Below are positions 1 through 8,581 of a DNA stretch of 26,116 nt, in pieces. The translations under genes were made by a program, and so were the position numbers. The notes under the pieces are model-generated. The model saw only the letters and a list, made by a program, of their open reading frames with translations. It searched no databases and had not been told where the DNA came from. How positions within the stretch are numbered: position 1 is the first letter of the stretch; each line of letters begins with the position of its first letter. The stretch is from a virus: IMG/VR virus record IMGVR_UViG_3300042981_000011, positions 1 through 26,116 of that record; one strand, given 5' to 3'.

Positions 1-118
1 AATTAGCCAAAATATTCATTGCCGCCTGAGACAAGCCAACACGATTACGCATCTGCGACAAATCCGGCTGATTATCGAAGATACTACTGAAATCGATTGG
101 CTTGTATCCCTCAAGCAT
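1..118 (-). CDS. Partial unknown protein (N-terminal 39 residues)
   Basis: The ATG at 116-118 overlaps the stop of the upstream gene as TAATG, the same coupling seen throughout this leftward operon. The frame stays open to the window edge. The visible residues begin MLEGYKPIDFSSIF and include an RNRVGLSQAAM segment. No family is recognisable from 39 residues. The place at the far end of the virion operon suggests another structural or lysis-linked protein, which is inference only. Confidence 0.6.
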   Translation of the reverse strand, partial: MLEGYKPIDFSSIFDNQPDLSQMRNRVGLSQAAMNILAN

Positions 119-309
119 TAAACCTCATCATTACTACGCTTAACCGGAGTTACCAACTGACGACCAATAACAGCACCAGAGGCTACAAGGAGAGCGTCTA
201 GTGACTGAATGGAAAGGTCACCATTAAGGTAATCAGATACCACCATCAAAATTGAAATTATCGCGCCAATCCATACAATTGGCTCTTTTGAAGACTTAAG
301 CTTGTTCAC
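118..309 (-). CDS. Small one-helix membrane protein, holin-like
   Basis: 63 residues. A charged N-terminus (MNKLKSSKEP) precedes a hydrophobic segment at about residues 11-27 (IVWIGAIISILMVV). A second weakly hydrophobic stretch follows at about 38-50, and the C-terminus is basic (GRQLVTPVKRS). Short phage proteins with this plan, ending in R..VTPV-type tails, are often annotated as holins or membrane proteins next to lysis genes. Here the amidase lies far upstream in the same operon, so the holin role is inferred from topology. The start overlaps the stop of the 409-aa gene by 4 bp (ATGA). Confidence 0.6.
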   Translation of the reverse strand: MNKLKSSKEPIVWIGAIISILMVVSDYLNGDLSIQSLDALLVASGAVIGRQLVTPVKRSNDEV

Positions 310-1535
310 TTCAACTTCCCTTGGTAAGCCATTAGTGCAGCAATGGCGTTGTTGATGTCGAAGCTATCATACTGCGGAGCAAGTCCAAATTGCAAGGCAG
401 AAGGCTGGTTATTTTGAATCTGATCCTTAAGCAATTTCTGTAGATATGCGTCAGTTACCTTATTAGTAATAGGCTGTCCATACTGGTCCTTCTGGCCTGT
501 ATCATACTTACCAGCAAGAACCGCAGGATCCTCCATAACTGAATTAATCATATCCATAAGTCCACTGGCAGTGCTAGAGTCACCACCATAAATTTCACTC
601 AAATAATTAGACGCTCCAGAGGGTCCATTAGACCCCTTAAAAAGCTGATTTGCTACAGAATCACTAGAACGATCTCCTGCCATTTCTTGCATCTTCAACT
701 GTAGATTAAACATATCCATAAGTCGGTCATATTCAGTTTCTTCTTGCTGTGCTACACGCTGTGCATCTTGCTGCTGTAGTTGAGCAAGCATAGCTTGAAT
801 AGCAGATTCCTTACCAGCCTGTAGACCTGACAGCTTACCTCCGGCTGTTTGGAGATAATCTTCAAGTTGAGATCCAATATCATTAGCAATGTTTACACCA
901 GCAAGACGGGTATTATCTGCTGACTGTCGATTATAACTAACATCAGCATTCTTCATTTCATTAAGAAGCTGAAGAGCTGCTGCCTCATCATTTTGACTCT
1001 GCTGCTGGAAATAAGCCTGATCCTCCATAGCTTGCTGAGAAGCTTCAGGAGCGGCAGCCTGAATACCTAGCTTTCTATAAAGAGCAGCTTGCTGAGCTGC
1101 CTGCTCATTATACTCACCCTGTAGAGCCTGCTGAGTCTGATCATACCTATTCTGTGTTTCCTGGGATGCCTGAGCCATTTGCTGAGTAATTTGAGGCATC
1201 TCAGATGCAATATCCTGAGCTAGAGCATTATACATACCTTTAGCTTCAGATTGATTAGCTTTACCGCGCTTAGTGGTTTGAGCCATTTCAGCCTGAAGCT
1301 GCTTAATCATAGGGTCATATTGAGCACCAGCACTACCCTGAGCCTGCTGCATAAGCTGTTCATATGGAGTTGCAACAACATTGATAGACTGAATTTGCTG
1401 CATAAGTTGCGACAGAGGATCAACTGTACTCGTAATACTAGATTTACCACCTACAGACTGCTTCTTCTCTTTAGCAAGTCGAGCTTGATTCTCTGCCTGT
1501 TGGCGAATAGCATCTGCGAGATCAAAGTCTGCCAT
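306..1535 (-). CDS. Gln/Ala-rich coiled-coil protein, probable internal virion protein
   Basis: 409 residues, very rich in Q, A, M and E, with heptad-like alpha-helical stretches over about residues 10-290 and a less repetitive C-terminus ending in IAALMAYQGKLK. No enzymatic motif is visible. It lies downstream of the connector and nozzle genes, where short-tailed phages often keep internal core or ejection proteins, so an ejected or internal virion role is the best inference. The ATG at 1535 overlaps the upstream stop as TAATG. A tail-fibre-associated or other coiled-coil structural protein is the main alternative. Confidence 0.65.
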   Translation of the reverse strand: MADFDLADAIRQQAENQARLAKEKKQSVGGKSSITSTVDPLSQLMQQIQSINVVATPYEQLMQQAQGSAGAQYDPMIKQLQAEMAQTTKRGKANQSEAKGMYNALAQDIASEMPQITQQMAQASQETQNRYDQTQQALQGEYNEQAAQQAALYRKLGIQAAAPEASQQAMEDQAYFQQQSQNDEAAALQLLNEMKNADVSYNRQSADNTRLAGVNIANDIGSQLEDYLQTAGGKLSGLQAGKESAIQAMLAQLQQQDAQRVAQQEETEYDRLMDMFNLQLKMQEMAGDRSSDSVANQLFKGSNGPSGASNYLSEIYGGDSSTASGLMDMINSVMEDPAVLAGKYDTGQKDQYGQPITNKVTDAYLQKLLKDQIQNNQPSALQFGLAPQYDSFDINNAIAALMAYQGKLK

Positions 1536-1954
1536 TAAATCCCCAATTTAGCGGCTCGTCGCCTAAGGGCGTCTTGTCTAGCTGCATCTTGTTCTAGTTT
1601 AAGCTGACGGAGAAAATTAGTCCTTTGCATACTAAGATCTCCGAGCTTATCACTCTGACCGGTCTGGAGGTTTTTTATCTTTGCATTAAACTCCGTATTG
1701 TAATCCCCGAGAGCTTTAGCAAAAACTCCAGACCTCAAGATACCTCGACCAGCAAAGTCGTTTTGCTGATCTACCCTGTCTTGGGCTCCTTGCCTATTCA
1801 TAGAACGGAGCATCTCAGAGTAATCACGTTTTGTGATACCCGTTTGACGCTTATACTGTGATTCATAATCGGACTTGGATTTATTAAAGTTAGCTAGCTG
1901 TTGCTGATATGTAGTATCTCCAGCAAGCCACTTAGCTGCGGCTGACTTAGCCAT
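1535..1954 (-). CDS. Small basic virion-associated protein
   Basis: 139 residues, basic and mostly helical. It has an RGILRSGVFAKALGDYN segment around residues 70-86 and an arginine-rich tail (RRRAAKLGI). I recall similar GILxSGxxAKxLxDY segments in small actinophage structural proteins, without a defined function. It overlaps the upstream gene by 8 bp and the downstream gene by TAATG, so it is translated within the virion operon. A head-tail or ejection-related role is inferred only from position. Confidence 0.6.
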   Translation of the reverse strand: MAKSAAAKWLAGDTTYQQQLANFNKSKSDYESQYKRQTGITKRDYSEMLRSMNRQGAQDRVDQQNDFAGRGILRSGVFAKALGDYNTEFNAKIKNLQTGQSDKLGDLSMQRTNFLRQLKLEQDAARQDALRRRAAKLGI

Positions 1955-2360
1955 TCAGCCTCCTTCTAATGGCTTCTTTTTGTGCCCGTTGTGCTTTATC
2001 GTAAGCAGATACATCAGCTTTTTTACTAGATTTACGGGTTACTGATCTAGTTCCAATTTGATATGGAATAGCCGCGCCCGCAGAACCAGCACCATAGTCT
2101 GAGTGAACAAAGCCATCACCTGATTTAACATACTGAGATTTGTAAGATTTTCCAGTCTTAGTTTTATTATAAGTGTTTGCGTTACTTTCATACAGTTTTT
2201 CTAGTACGTCATTTTCATTCCTATTAGAGGTAACATTTGGAACCTTTGGAATACCCAAAGAATTATACTTATACGCTCCAGAATTTGGTGCCTGTCTACG
2301 CGTAATTGCAGCGAGTTTGAGCCATTCGGGAGCTTCCTTAAAATTCATAACATTGGCCAT
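1947..2360 (-). CDS. Unknown small basic protein
   Basis: 137 residues, rich in K, N, S and Y. It starts MANVMNFKEAPEWLKLAAITRR and ends with an arginine-rich helix (KAQRAQKEAIRRRLNG). The 91-aa gene just upstream also ends in a basic AILRRM segment. This short basic C-terminal motif (I/L-R-R-R/M) recurs in several small proteins of the operon (also 8384-8581 and 8574-8798), so it may be a shared docking element. The function is not recognised. ATG start coupled to the upstream gene by TAATG. Confidence 0.55.
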   Translation of the reverse strand: MANVMNFKEAPEWLKLAAITRRQAPNSGAYKYNSLGIPKVPNVTSNRNENDVLEKLYESNANTYNKTKTGKSYKSQYVKSGDGFVHSDYGAGSAGAAIPYQIGTRSVTRKSSKKADVSAYDKAQRAQKEAIRRRLNG

Positions 2361-2635
2361 TAACTAAACACCCCCTTTGACCCATACCCCATTACATTAG
2401 AGTTCATTGGATTACCAGTATTTGCACCTTTCATTCTCCGAAGAATTGCATTCTTCTTTGCTTGAGCCCTATTATCCCTTTCATTGTATCCTTGGGGATG
2501 GGCTACAGGGCCAATATTGGGCATTGGACGTCCTCCGCCATAGGTTTTATTACCAGCGGCGTAAGGATTAAATGCCTTCATTCCGGGCGCGGGATTTGGT
2601 ACTTGTTTATTACCAAACAAATCCACAATATTCAT
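2360..2635 (-). CDS. Unknown small Gly/Pro/Asn-rich protein
   Basis: 91 residues, largely low complexity in G, P and N. It begins MNIVDLFGNKQVPNPAPG and carries a RAQAKKNAILRRMKGA segment around residues 57-72. It is probably a flexible, non-enzymatic protein of the virion operon. The stop codon of the nozzle-like gene directly abuts the ATG at 2635. No known family recognised. Confidence 0.55.
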   Translation of the reverse strand: MNIVDLFGNKQVPNPAPGMKAFNPYAAGNKTYGGGRPMPNIGPVAHPQGYNERDNRAQAKKNAILRRMKGANTGNPMNSNVMGYGSKGVFS

Positions 2636-4342
2636 TTAGTTCACCGCCTTAGGAACGATCTGCTTAGAAGCGATAAACGTTGTCAATGAGTACAGGTAAG
2701 CTGGACCATCGGTAGTATTGCCCTTAGTAAGCATGTCTACTTTAAATTGCAAAAGTCTAAATCTAAGAGATTTGGGGAACCTAATAAATTTAACAAATAC
2801 CCCAGAATCACTAGATACCATCTGAGTAGTACTAGGAAGAGTTGTGAGTGGGTATTCCCAGGTATTCAAATCATGCCAATGATATATATGGAGCTGACTC
2901 CATGACACTTTATATGCTACAGAGTAAGGGAACATCGTTCCCGTCACGTCACGGCCAGTATAGCAGTCGATACCCCAATGCATCAATCGCTTAAATCTAT
3001 GGCTAAGCCCAATATCAAACTGTTTTGTAGTCATAGAGAGCTCAATATCTACAGCTACAGGGGTAATGTTACCATTCTCTGTATTTGTTAGTTCATACCT
3101 ATCTTCCATTTTAAAAATCTTAAAATACATATTCCAGTTTTCAGATTCCCCAGGACCATTAGAATCTACAGTGGCATAGAGGGAAGTTCCAGCTACATAT
3201 GTCTGAAATCCTCGAAGAGTATCCGTATTAGTGTTATCGAGCCTAATGATAGGTCCAATATAATTAATGTTGTAATCTGAAGACTCCCAGCGAGTCCAGG
3301 CCCTAAGTCGAAGATGATATACATAAAGACGATTATAGAATCTACATACTAGCCTATCCCCCACCACACTTACCCAATGCGTAAAGTGGTATTTTCTATC
3401 ATCATCCAAAAGACTCTGAGGATAAATTCCATCTGGCATAGTGAGATCATCATCAAACTCAAATGGAATTTTGACGCTAACTCTAACAAAGTCATAGTTG
3501 GACATTTCATACACTTGGTTATACTTCATAACAAATATCGAGTTTTCATAAGTAACTACACAATTTCTACCTGTAGCTCCTACATACTCATTAATTACCT
3601 GTAGAACAGCTTGCGCAGGACCAGTATCGTAAGCCAGAACATAGGTAGCATTATCTTTAAAAATAATAATATTATCCTGATAGACTTCTAGCTGCTGTAC
3701 TGCATCACCATCTCCAGGGTTAATATCAAAAAAGTTAGTTCCTGGCCATCCGGTAAAATCTGCTAGATCACTAAAATATAGCCTAGAGCTGTTGGCTACA
3801 GATCGACGTCCGCTAATCCAAAGTCTGTCCTTATAGATGATGGAAGAGTAACCACTCGGCATACTAGCAATAGCAGTAACAAGACCACCGGCAAGGTCAT
3901 ATTTAACTCCCCCAGCTGAATTAGCCAGATCTGGTACCAAATACAAATCATCAGAATACCGATGTGATGCAGAAAACTCCCCATCCGCTATCTTGGCAAG
4001 AATTCCTGCATTAGGACCATCTACGTAGTAAATATACGCCGCACCATCCACTTCCACGTAATTACTACTTATAATGATAAACCTATTACCCTCATAAGTA
4101 CCAGTACCTATAACCCACTGCCAACTATCTGTATGATCAACTGATGTACTAATAGCTGTAGTTGCATATAGCAATGACCATGGTGGGCGCGATACTAGTG
4201 AACCATCAAGACTTAGATCAAAATTAACACAGTCTACCATCTCGTCATCTGCAATCATTGCAGGATCAGAGTACGTATTAATTCCACCAGCAAAAGGGCC
4301 AATTTCTAGTTCTTGGACTGCAGTATTTCTTGTCTTAGGCAT
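2636..4342 (-). CDS. Tail nozzle / tail-tubular-B-like virion protein
   Basis: 568 residues from the ATG at 4342, which overlaps the connector stop as TAATG. An in-frame TTG at 4360 is possible, but the ATG has a GGGGTGG ribosome site about 11 bases upstream and the usual coupling, so it is preferred. The N-terminus (FAGGINTYSDPAMIADDEMVDC) and the repeated DRLWISG and DNIIIFKDNATYVL type strands resemble podovirus nozzle or stabilisation proteins. These form beta-propeller-like hexameric rings below the connector. Its position directly after the connector gene supports this. The family call is from pattern recognition. Confidence 0.65.
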   Translation of the reverse strand: MPKTRNTAVQELEIGPFAGGINTYSDPAMIADDEMVDCVNFDLSLDGSLVSRPPWSLLYATTAISTSVDHTDSWQWVIGTGTYEGNRFIIISSNYVEVDGAAYIYYVDGPNAGILAKIADGEFSASHRYSDDLYLVPDLANSAGGVKYDLAGGLVTAIASMPSGYSSIIYKDRLWISGRRSVANSSRLYFSDLADFTGWPGTNFFDINPGDGDAVQQLEVYQDNIIIFKDNATYVLAYDTGPAQAVLQVINEYVGATGRNCVVTYENSIFVMKYNQVYEMSNYDFVRVSVKIPFEFDDDLTMPDGIYPQSLLDDDRKYHFTHWVSVVGDRLVCRFYNRLYVYHLRLRAWTRWESSDYNINYIGPIIRLDNTNTDTLRGFQTYVAGTSLYATVDSNGPGESENWNMYFKIFKMEDRYELTNTENGNITPVAVDIELSMTTKQFDIGLSHRFKRLMHWGIDCYTGRDVTGTMFPYSVAYKVSWSQLHIYHWHDLNTWEYPLTTLPSTTQMVSSDSGVFVKFIRFPKSLRFRLLQFKVDMLTKGNTTDGPAYLYSLTTFIASKQIVPKAVN

Positions 4343-5019
4343 TAGAAGTAACCACCCCAATACCCGTAGTTACCATAATTTTCATCTTCAGGAAGCGTAG
4401 TAATACGAGGATAGTAATCCTGAACTTTTTCCCTGTCATTCAACTTCATTGTAACATCATTAAATTCTTGCTTCTTAACGGCAGACTTCTGGTAATCCTC
4501 ATCAAGCTCATATGCCTGCTGTAGACAATAACTAACTACCGCATTATGGTATTGAAGAGGCACTGTAAGAGCATCCGCAAGAAGTCCTACAGAAGCAGGT
4601 GTCTTAATATAATAAATCTTAAGACCTTCAGTTAGTGATTCCTGAGGCTTTGGAAATACTGTAATTTTACCATTCCATACCATAAATATTTCAGGAATGC
4701 CAGGACCATAAGGAGTTACACCGGGCGCAGCAGTAAATCCATCAATATACTCATTGAACTCTTGAAACGACATCTTCTTAAGTCTAAAACCCTTATACAT
4801 CAAAAACTTCAATACAGAAAAGTCTTCCGGTACATCATACTCTGCTTGATTCTGTACTGTATCCGCTGTAGCAATAGCCTGCATAAGTTGTTCATTATTT
4901 AGCGCAATATCTTGTTGAGCATCATTAATCCATCGAATGATATCTGCGTCAGTTACCTGAACACCGGCCTCATCGCCGAATGTTCGTTTAACGCGAGTAA
5001 CTACGTCTTGAACGTTCAT
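4342..5019 (-). CDS. Head-tail connector / tail-tubular-A-like adaptor
   Basis: 225 residues from the ATG at 5019, which has GGAGG 8 bases upstream. A TTG two codons earlier is less likely. The N-terminal helical segment (VVTRVKRTFGDEAGVQVTD then IIRWINDAQQDIA) is typical of phage adaptor or tail-tubular-A proteins that dock on the portal. The middle carries beta strands (FMVWNGKITVFPKP) and the C-terminus is Tyr/Gly-rich. It is followed directly by the nozzle-like gene, matching podovirus order. A siphovirus-type gp6-like connector is an alternative, but the nozzle neighbour argues for a short tail. Confidence 0.65.
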   Translation of the reverse strand: MNVQDVVTRVKRTFGDEAGVQVTDADIIRWINDAQQDIALNNEQLMQAIATADTVQNQAEYDVPEDFSVLKFLMYKGFRLKKMSFQEFNEYIDGFTAAPGVTPYGPGIPEIFMVWNGKITVFPKPQESLTEGLKIYYIKTPASVGLLADALTVPLQYHNAVVSYCLQQAYELDEDYQKSAVKKQEFNDVTMKLNDREKVQDYYPRITTLPEDENYGNYGYWGGYF

Positions 5020-5452
5020 AATCAATTCCTCCGTGCTTATACGAAGATTTATTACTACGGAGAATTGACGCCGCTAGTTCGTGATCCTCCTGCCTCTTAT
5101 CAAAATCTTCTTTAGCTCTAATAAGTTCTAGAGCTTTATTGTAGTTTTCGATGAATCCAAGTTTATTAGGTGAGTTTCTCTGGTCCGCTTCAAATACTCT
5201 CGCAAGTAGCCGTTCATCCGCCTCTTCAGCCGTGCAGACCAGGTAGGGCGATTGTCCAATAGGGAAGCATACAACACGAAAAGCCAAATCCTTAGATGAA
5301 CGCTTATCCGGCGGGATCCACTGCAATTGCAAGGTGCTGTCATAATCTTGAAGAATTTCATTAATTCTAACCTGCTTCTGACTAACAAAATGACCGTCTA
5401 CAGGGAAATAGAAATTACCATTAAAAAGCTTAGAATCTCGTTCTTTACTCAC
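4988..5452 (-). CDS. Unknown protein of the virion operon
   Basis: 154 residues starting at the GTG at 5452, which overlaps the upstream stop as GTGA. A GTG four codons earlier has no ribosome site. It has two predicted parts: an N-terminal beta-rich half (GNFYFPVDGHFVSQKQV, FRVVCFPIGQSPYLV) and a charged helical C-terminal half from about residue 80 (ADERLLARVFEADQRN). It overlaps the connector gene by 32 bp. It is probably a minor virion or assembly protein; no family recognised. Confidence 0.6.
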   Translation of the reverse strand: MSKERDSKLFNGNFYFPVDGHFVSQKQVRINEILQDYDSTLQLQWIPPDKRSSKDLAFRVVCFPIGQSPYLVCTAEEADERLLARVFEADQRNSPNKLGFIENYNKALELIRAKEDFDKRQEDHELAASILRSNKSSYKHGGIDYERSRRSYSR

Positions 5453-5952
5453 GAACTTTCCCACTTAGTAGCTACAATATCAGCAACATAGATAGAGTCT
5501 GCTGTAGCTGCTGCTCCTCCAACTTCGAGACTAACTGGAGTGGGTGCCCCAAGATTAACTCTACAGGACCATACAGTCGGACCAGCAGAACCAGTAGTAC
5601 CAGGGACATTTAGAGTAGGTGTAGCTACTACAGTATCGCCAATCTTAAACTTAACGTTATCAGTCTCGTTATTTGCTACAGTGGTTCCAAGAATCGCGAT
5701 AGTGCAAGTAACATCCCAAGTACCTGTAGACAAATCAGAAGTTACTGCAATATCTGCCCCAGCCGCTGGTGCAGCTAGTTTACCATTAGCAAATACTGAG
5801 GTAGCTCTACTAGCAATAGGTTCAGTAATAACAACAGTCTGGGCAGTACCTCCACTAGATCCTGTAATTCTAAGTGCGTACTCACCAGCATCAGCATCAA
5901 TAGCTTCAAAGCTATTTTGAAACATAGTGTTGAGTGATTCAGAAGCTGCCAT
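5449..5952 (-). CDS. Beta-rich virion protein, possible head decoration or fibre
   Basis: 167 residues composed almost wholly of G, A, S, T and V with alternating hydrophobic strands (ITGSSGGTAQTVVITEP, WDVTCTIAILGTTV). This composition is typical of immunoglobulin-like or jelly-roll capsid decoration and fibre proteins. The ATG has AGAGG about 7 bases upstream. It is the first gene after the terminator that follows the major capsid gene, so its expression depends on read-through or an internal start. A decoration role is inferred from composition and position. Confidence 0.6.
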   Translation of the reverse strand: MAASESLNTMFQNSFEAIDADAGEYALRITGSSGGTAQTVVITEPIASRATSVFANGKLAAPAAGADIAVTSDLSTGTWDVTCTIAILGTTVANNETDNVKFKIGDTVVATPTLNVPGTTGSAGPTVWSCRVNLGAPTPVSLEVGGAAATADSIYVADIVATKWESS

Positions 5953-5975
5953 AAACCTCTGTTCTTTGTCTACAG

Positions 5976-6016
5976 GGATAAGAAAAGGCGGCTACAGAGA
6001 GATTCCCTGTAGCCGC
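5976..6016 (-). terminator. Rho-independent terminator downstream of the major capsid gene
   Basis: A perfect 10-bp stem pairs 5988-5997 with 6007-6016 around a 9-base loop. On the minus strand the stem is followed by CTTTTCTTAT. The motif CTGTAG/CTACAG sits in both arms. It lies 16 bases past the capsid stop, where partial termination would set the high capsid to tail-protein ratio. Confidence 0.8.
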
Positions 6017-6031
6017 TCCCCTCCTGCTAAT

Positions 6032-7237
6032 TTAGCTCTCGGTAATGTCATCCAGAAGACCGTGTGAATTACGGCGATGAGTACCGAGCTGGCAGTACTT
6101 ATAGAGAGTAGCATCATAAGCGTCATATCCAATAACGCGCTGCCACTTAGACCCATCGCGATCCATAAAGGACCAATCACTCTCGCGATAGATCTTCATT
6201 TCCTTCTCGTTAAGGAAATACATACGGTTAGGCTGGCAATCCACATCAGAGATGAGTGGAATTTCACCGTTATCCGTAGTGAAGGCCAGACCCTTAAATC
6301 CGCCTTCAAAATCCTTAGTATCGCAGTAACGACGCTGCTGAACGAGGAGGTTAAAGTAACTACGACGAACACCGAGAGTGGTGAAAATAGCCGTAGTATT
6401 ACCACCATTGGTATAAATATCATCCACCATCGTAATCATAAGAGATTCCGAAAGTGCACGATTAACACCTGCGTTGTCGTTCATAACAGACTTCCACACC
6501 GGCTCAGTGGAAGGATCAATACCAAAGAGAGAAGTGGAGTCATCAACAATCTGCTCAAGACCGATAATCTCACGGTTAAGAGAACCATGACGAACAACAA
6601 TATCGGTATTAGCAGTAGCAGTACCGGGAGCTACATCAAGCTCAATAGACGTGTCCTTAGTAACGTCTACAATAACGGCACCGGTAGGGCTAGATGCACC
6701 GGTCTTATTAGTAGTGCCCGTAGCATCATAGATGTCGACAACCATGCCGACTTCCATATACTGGGTATTAGTCATCGGAACAGTAACCGTGGTGTTAGCA
6801 CCAGTTACAACACCGAGAACACCTACAGAAGTTCCATAAATCTGACGGTTAAAGTCCTTAGCCAAATCTCGCTGAATACCGTTAACTTCCTCATCCAGAA
6901 CAGATGCGAAAGCCTGGAAATTAGACTGAGCGAGTTCCATAGACTGTCCGCTAAGACGAACAGCTCCATATTCGTAGGCTAGACTAACCTGCGCACGTGC
7001 ATAACCCTGATTACGTGCAGTCGGCAGTTCTTCCATTTCAAGTCGAGCACCGATACCGTGGTTACGCTTAACGTGGATCGGAAATACAACGTACTTTCCG
7101 CCTACTTCAGAAGTAACACCTTCTGAAGTCTGCTCAATACGCTTAGAAGTCTTCAAGTGGTTCTGAAGCTGTTCACGAATACGCGGCTCGTAAATTTCCT
7201 TCAGAATATTAGTTGCCGTTGTGAGCGTAGCGCCCAT
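6032..7237 (-). CDS. Major capsid protein
   Basis: 401 residues with the plan of HK97-fold major capsid proteins. There is an N-terminal helical segment (EIYEPRIREQLQNHLKTSKRIEQ) and an E-loop/P-domain region with conserved glycines and a YARAQVSLAYEYGAVRLSG stretch at about 75-95. A beta-rich insertion rich in T and V follows at about 140-210. The C-terminal A-domain-like part includes GDxxL-free strands such as NGEIPLISDVDC and RMYFLNEKEMKIY. The scaffold gene directly precedes it, and a strong SD (GGAGG) lies upstream of the ATG. It is followed by the terminator at 5976-6016. Only one CTGTAG-type site falls in this gene. Confidence 0.88.
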   Translation of the reverse strand: MGATLTTATNILKEIYEPRIREQLQNHLKTSKRIEQTSEGVTSEVGGKYVVFPIHVKRNHGIGARLEMEELPTARNQGYARAQVSLAYEYGAVRLSGQSMELAQSNFQAFASVLDEEVNGIQRDLAKDFNRQIYGTSVGVLGVVTGANTTVTVPMTNTQYMEVGMVVDIYDATGTTNKTGASSPTGAVIVDVTKDTSIELDVAPGTATANTDIVVRHGSLNREIIGLEQIVDDSTSLFGIDPSTEPVWKSVMNDNAGVNRALSESLMITMVDDIYTNGGNTTAIFTTLGVRRSYFNLLVQQRRYCDTKDFEGGFKGLAFTTDNGEIPLISDVDCQPNRMYFLNEKEMKIYRESDWSFMDRDGSKWQRVIGYDAYDATLYKYCQLGTHRRNSHGLLDDITES

Positions 7238-7249
7238 TAACCTCCGAGC

Positions 7250-8044
7250 TTAAGCCTTCTTACCGAATTCAGCGGCAAGCATTTGAGCTACGAGATTTCT
7301 TGTTTCTTTTCCAGAAAGCTTCGTAGGATCAATTGCATTAGAGGGAACCCCAGCACCGCCACCAGAATTACTAAGAACAGTAGGTGCAAATGGCTTAGGG
7401 GAAAGATTCTGAACTAGAGCCTGATAAGACTTAACGGCGTCTTCTCCAGACATACCGCTCATCATCTTAGTCAGTACATAATCCTCGTCATAATCCCCAT
7501 GAGTTTCCTTGAGCTTATTAAGTTCAGTCTCAAGGGCCATATCTGCTTGCGCATCCTGCTTAGCCTTAGCATCATTCAAAATAATCTGGGATACTGCCTG
7601 AAGCAATCCATCATGCTGACTAAGCTTCTCCATTACCTCTGGAGGAAGTCCCGCCGAATTTTCTTCGTCAGTTTCCTCATTAGCAGCTTCAGTAGTCGTC
7701 TGCTGCTGGCCGAAATTATAAGCACTCTGTAGGGCATTGTATACGTTCTGAGGATTATTATTAACCTCGTACAGGATTCGAAGACCCTGTTCAATCTCAT
7801 CAGAAGTAATACCATGCTCAGCAAATGGCTTATAACTCTCAAACTCCTTCAGCTGGGAATTAACCGACTCAATACGCTGATTAGCCGCGTCATCCCACTT
7901 CTGAAAATGAGGAGTAACCATCTGATGGAACTGTTCCGGCAATACGCTTAGAACGTCATTCCAAGCTGGATTAGGCCCTGGAGTATTATCACCCGCGTCC
8001 GGGTTTCCACCCTGTACCTCTCCACCTTCAATTGGCGTTCCCAT
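7250..8044 (-). CDS. Capsid scaffold protein
   Basis: 264 residues. The N-terminus is flexible and Gly/Pro/Asp-rich (about 1-30). A long acidic, Q-rich helical centre follows at about 40-190 (NQRIESVNSQLKEFESY and a DEENSAG linker). The basic C-terminal helix ends in FGKKA, typical of scaffolds that bind capsid through a C-terminal hook. It lies 12 bp upstream of the capsid gene. The ATG at 8044 has a GAGGGA ribosome site. The gene has almost no CTGTAG motifs. No protease gene is seen nearby. Confidence 0.8.
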   Translation of the reverse strand: MGTPIEGGEVQGGNPDAGDNTPGPNPAWNDVLSVLPEQFHQMVTPHFQKWDDAANQRIESVNSQLKEFESYKPFAEHGITSDEIEQGLRILYEVNNNPQNVYNALQSAYNFGQQQTTTEAANEETDEENSAGLPPEVMEKLSQHDGLLQAVSQIILNDAKAKQDAQADMALETELNKLKETHGDYDEDYVLTKMMSGMSGEDAVKSYQALVQNLSPKPFAPTVLSNSGGGAGVPSNAIDPTKLSGKETRNLVAQMLAAEFGKKA

Positions 8045-8114
8045 AATATTCCCTCTATTTCCAGGCTCGTACCTCTAGGAGGCCCTAAACCTAATAATTA
8101 GATCCTAAACTTAC

Positions 8115-8387
8115 TTAAATCGGTGAACCTTCTGAAACATTATTAGGTTCTCCTGTAGCAAGATTCTTACGCCTATTAACCTGTGCCAAGGAAGCCCTAA
8201 CAAAACAATCCTTAGCTTCCAACAACTTTCTAAGTCCTACTGTAAGCTCAGGATCATCTTCAATCTCTTCTAGCATAGTGTCTTTAAGCTGTGCACACTT
8301 CCAAGCAATATTAAACAAAGGCTCAGGAAGATGATCGTACTCAAAGAACCTAGTAATAGCCTCTACAGAGGGATGACGATTAGTCAC
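8115..8387 (-). CDS. Acb2/Tad1-type hairpin protein, probable anti-CBASS or anti-Thoeris sponge
   Basis: 90 residues starting at a GTG that overlaps the upstream stop as GTGA. The sequence fits the small Acb2-like fold. It begins with a short aromatic segment (TRFFEYDHLPEPL, residues 12-24), then a helix (AWKCAQLKDTMLEEIE, 28-43). A turn with D45-P46-E47 follows, then a second helix with the hallmark GLRKLLEAKDCFVRASL (51-67). Known Acb2 proteins form hexamers that bind cyclic di- and trinucleotide immune signals. Y17 and K30 could correspond to the aromatic and lysine of the dinucleotide pocket, which is inference. It sits between scaffold and a run of small proteins in the late operon. An uncharacterised structural helper is the alternative. 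Confidence 0.72.
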   Translation of the reverse strand: MTNRHPSVEAITRFFEYDHLPEPLFNIAWKCAQLKDTMLEEIEDDPELTVGLRKLLEAKDCFVRASLAQVNRRKNLATGEPNNVSEGSPI

Positions 8388-8581
8388 TTCTTACCCATTT
8401 CCTTCTTCTTAGCCATACGACGCTTAATGGCATTAGCCTTACCCTCAGGGACTTCCTTCTTGAGGGCCTTAAACTTATCATTATCAAAAGGCTGACCAGC
8501 ACTCCCTACAGGAGTGTTATTGGCTACAGTAGTACCCTTATTAGAATTAGCCTTATCCTTAAACTCTGATTCTTCAGCCAT
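8384..8581 (-). CDS. Unknown small Lys-rich protein
   Basis: 65 residues, very charged and probably disordered. It has an acidic/polar N-terminus (MAEESEFKDKANSNKG) and a basic tail (NAIKRRMAKKKEMGKK). The NAIKRRM segment echoes the AILRRM and GAIGRRL motifs of other small proteins in this operon. It contains the dyad CACTCC-CTACA-GGAGTG at 8500-8516. ATG start at 8581, overlapping the upstream gene by 8 bp. No family recognised. Confidence 0.5.
   Translation of the reverse strand: MAEESEFKDKANSNKGTTVANNTPVGSAGQPFDNDKFKALKKEVPEGKANAIKRRMAKKKEMGKK
8500..8516. repeat. Example of the CTACAG motif as a perfect dyad
   Basis: CACTCC (8500-8505) and GGAGTG (8511-8516) are perfect inverted arms around CTACA. 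The same CTCC..GGAG frame recurs at 17569-17581, and CCCC..GGGG at 11614-11625. The site is inside coding sequence here. Confidence 0.7.

Noticed and set aside
6077-6982. 301-residue open frame on the plus strand
   Set aside because: Antisense to the major capsid gene. Low-complexity N/T/S/I-rich translation with no ribosome site.
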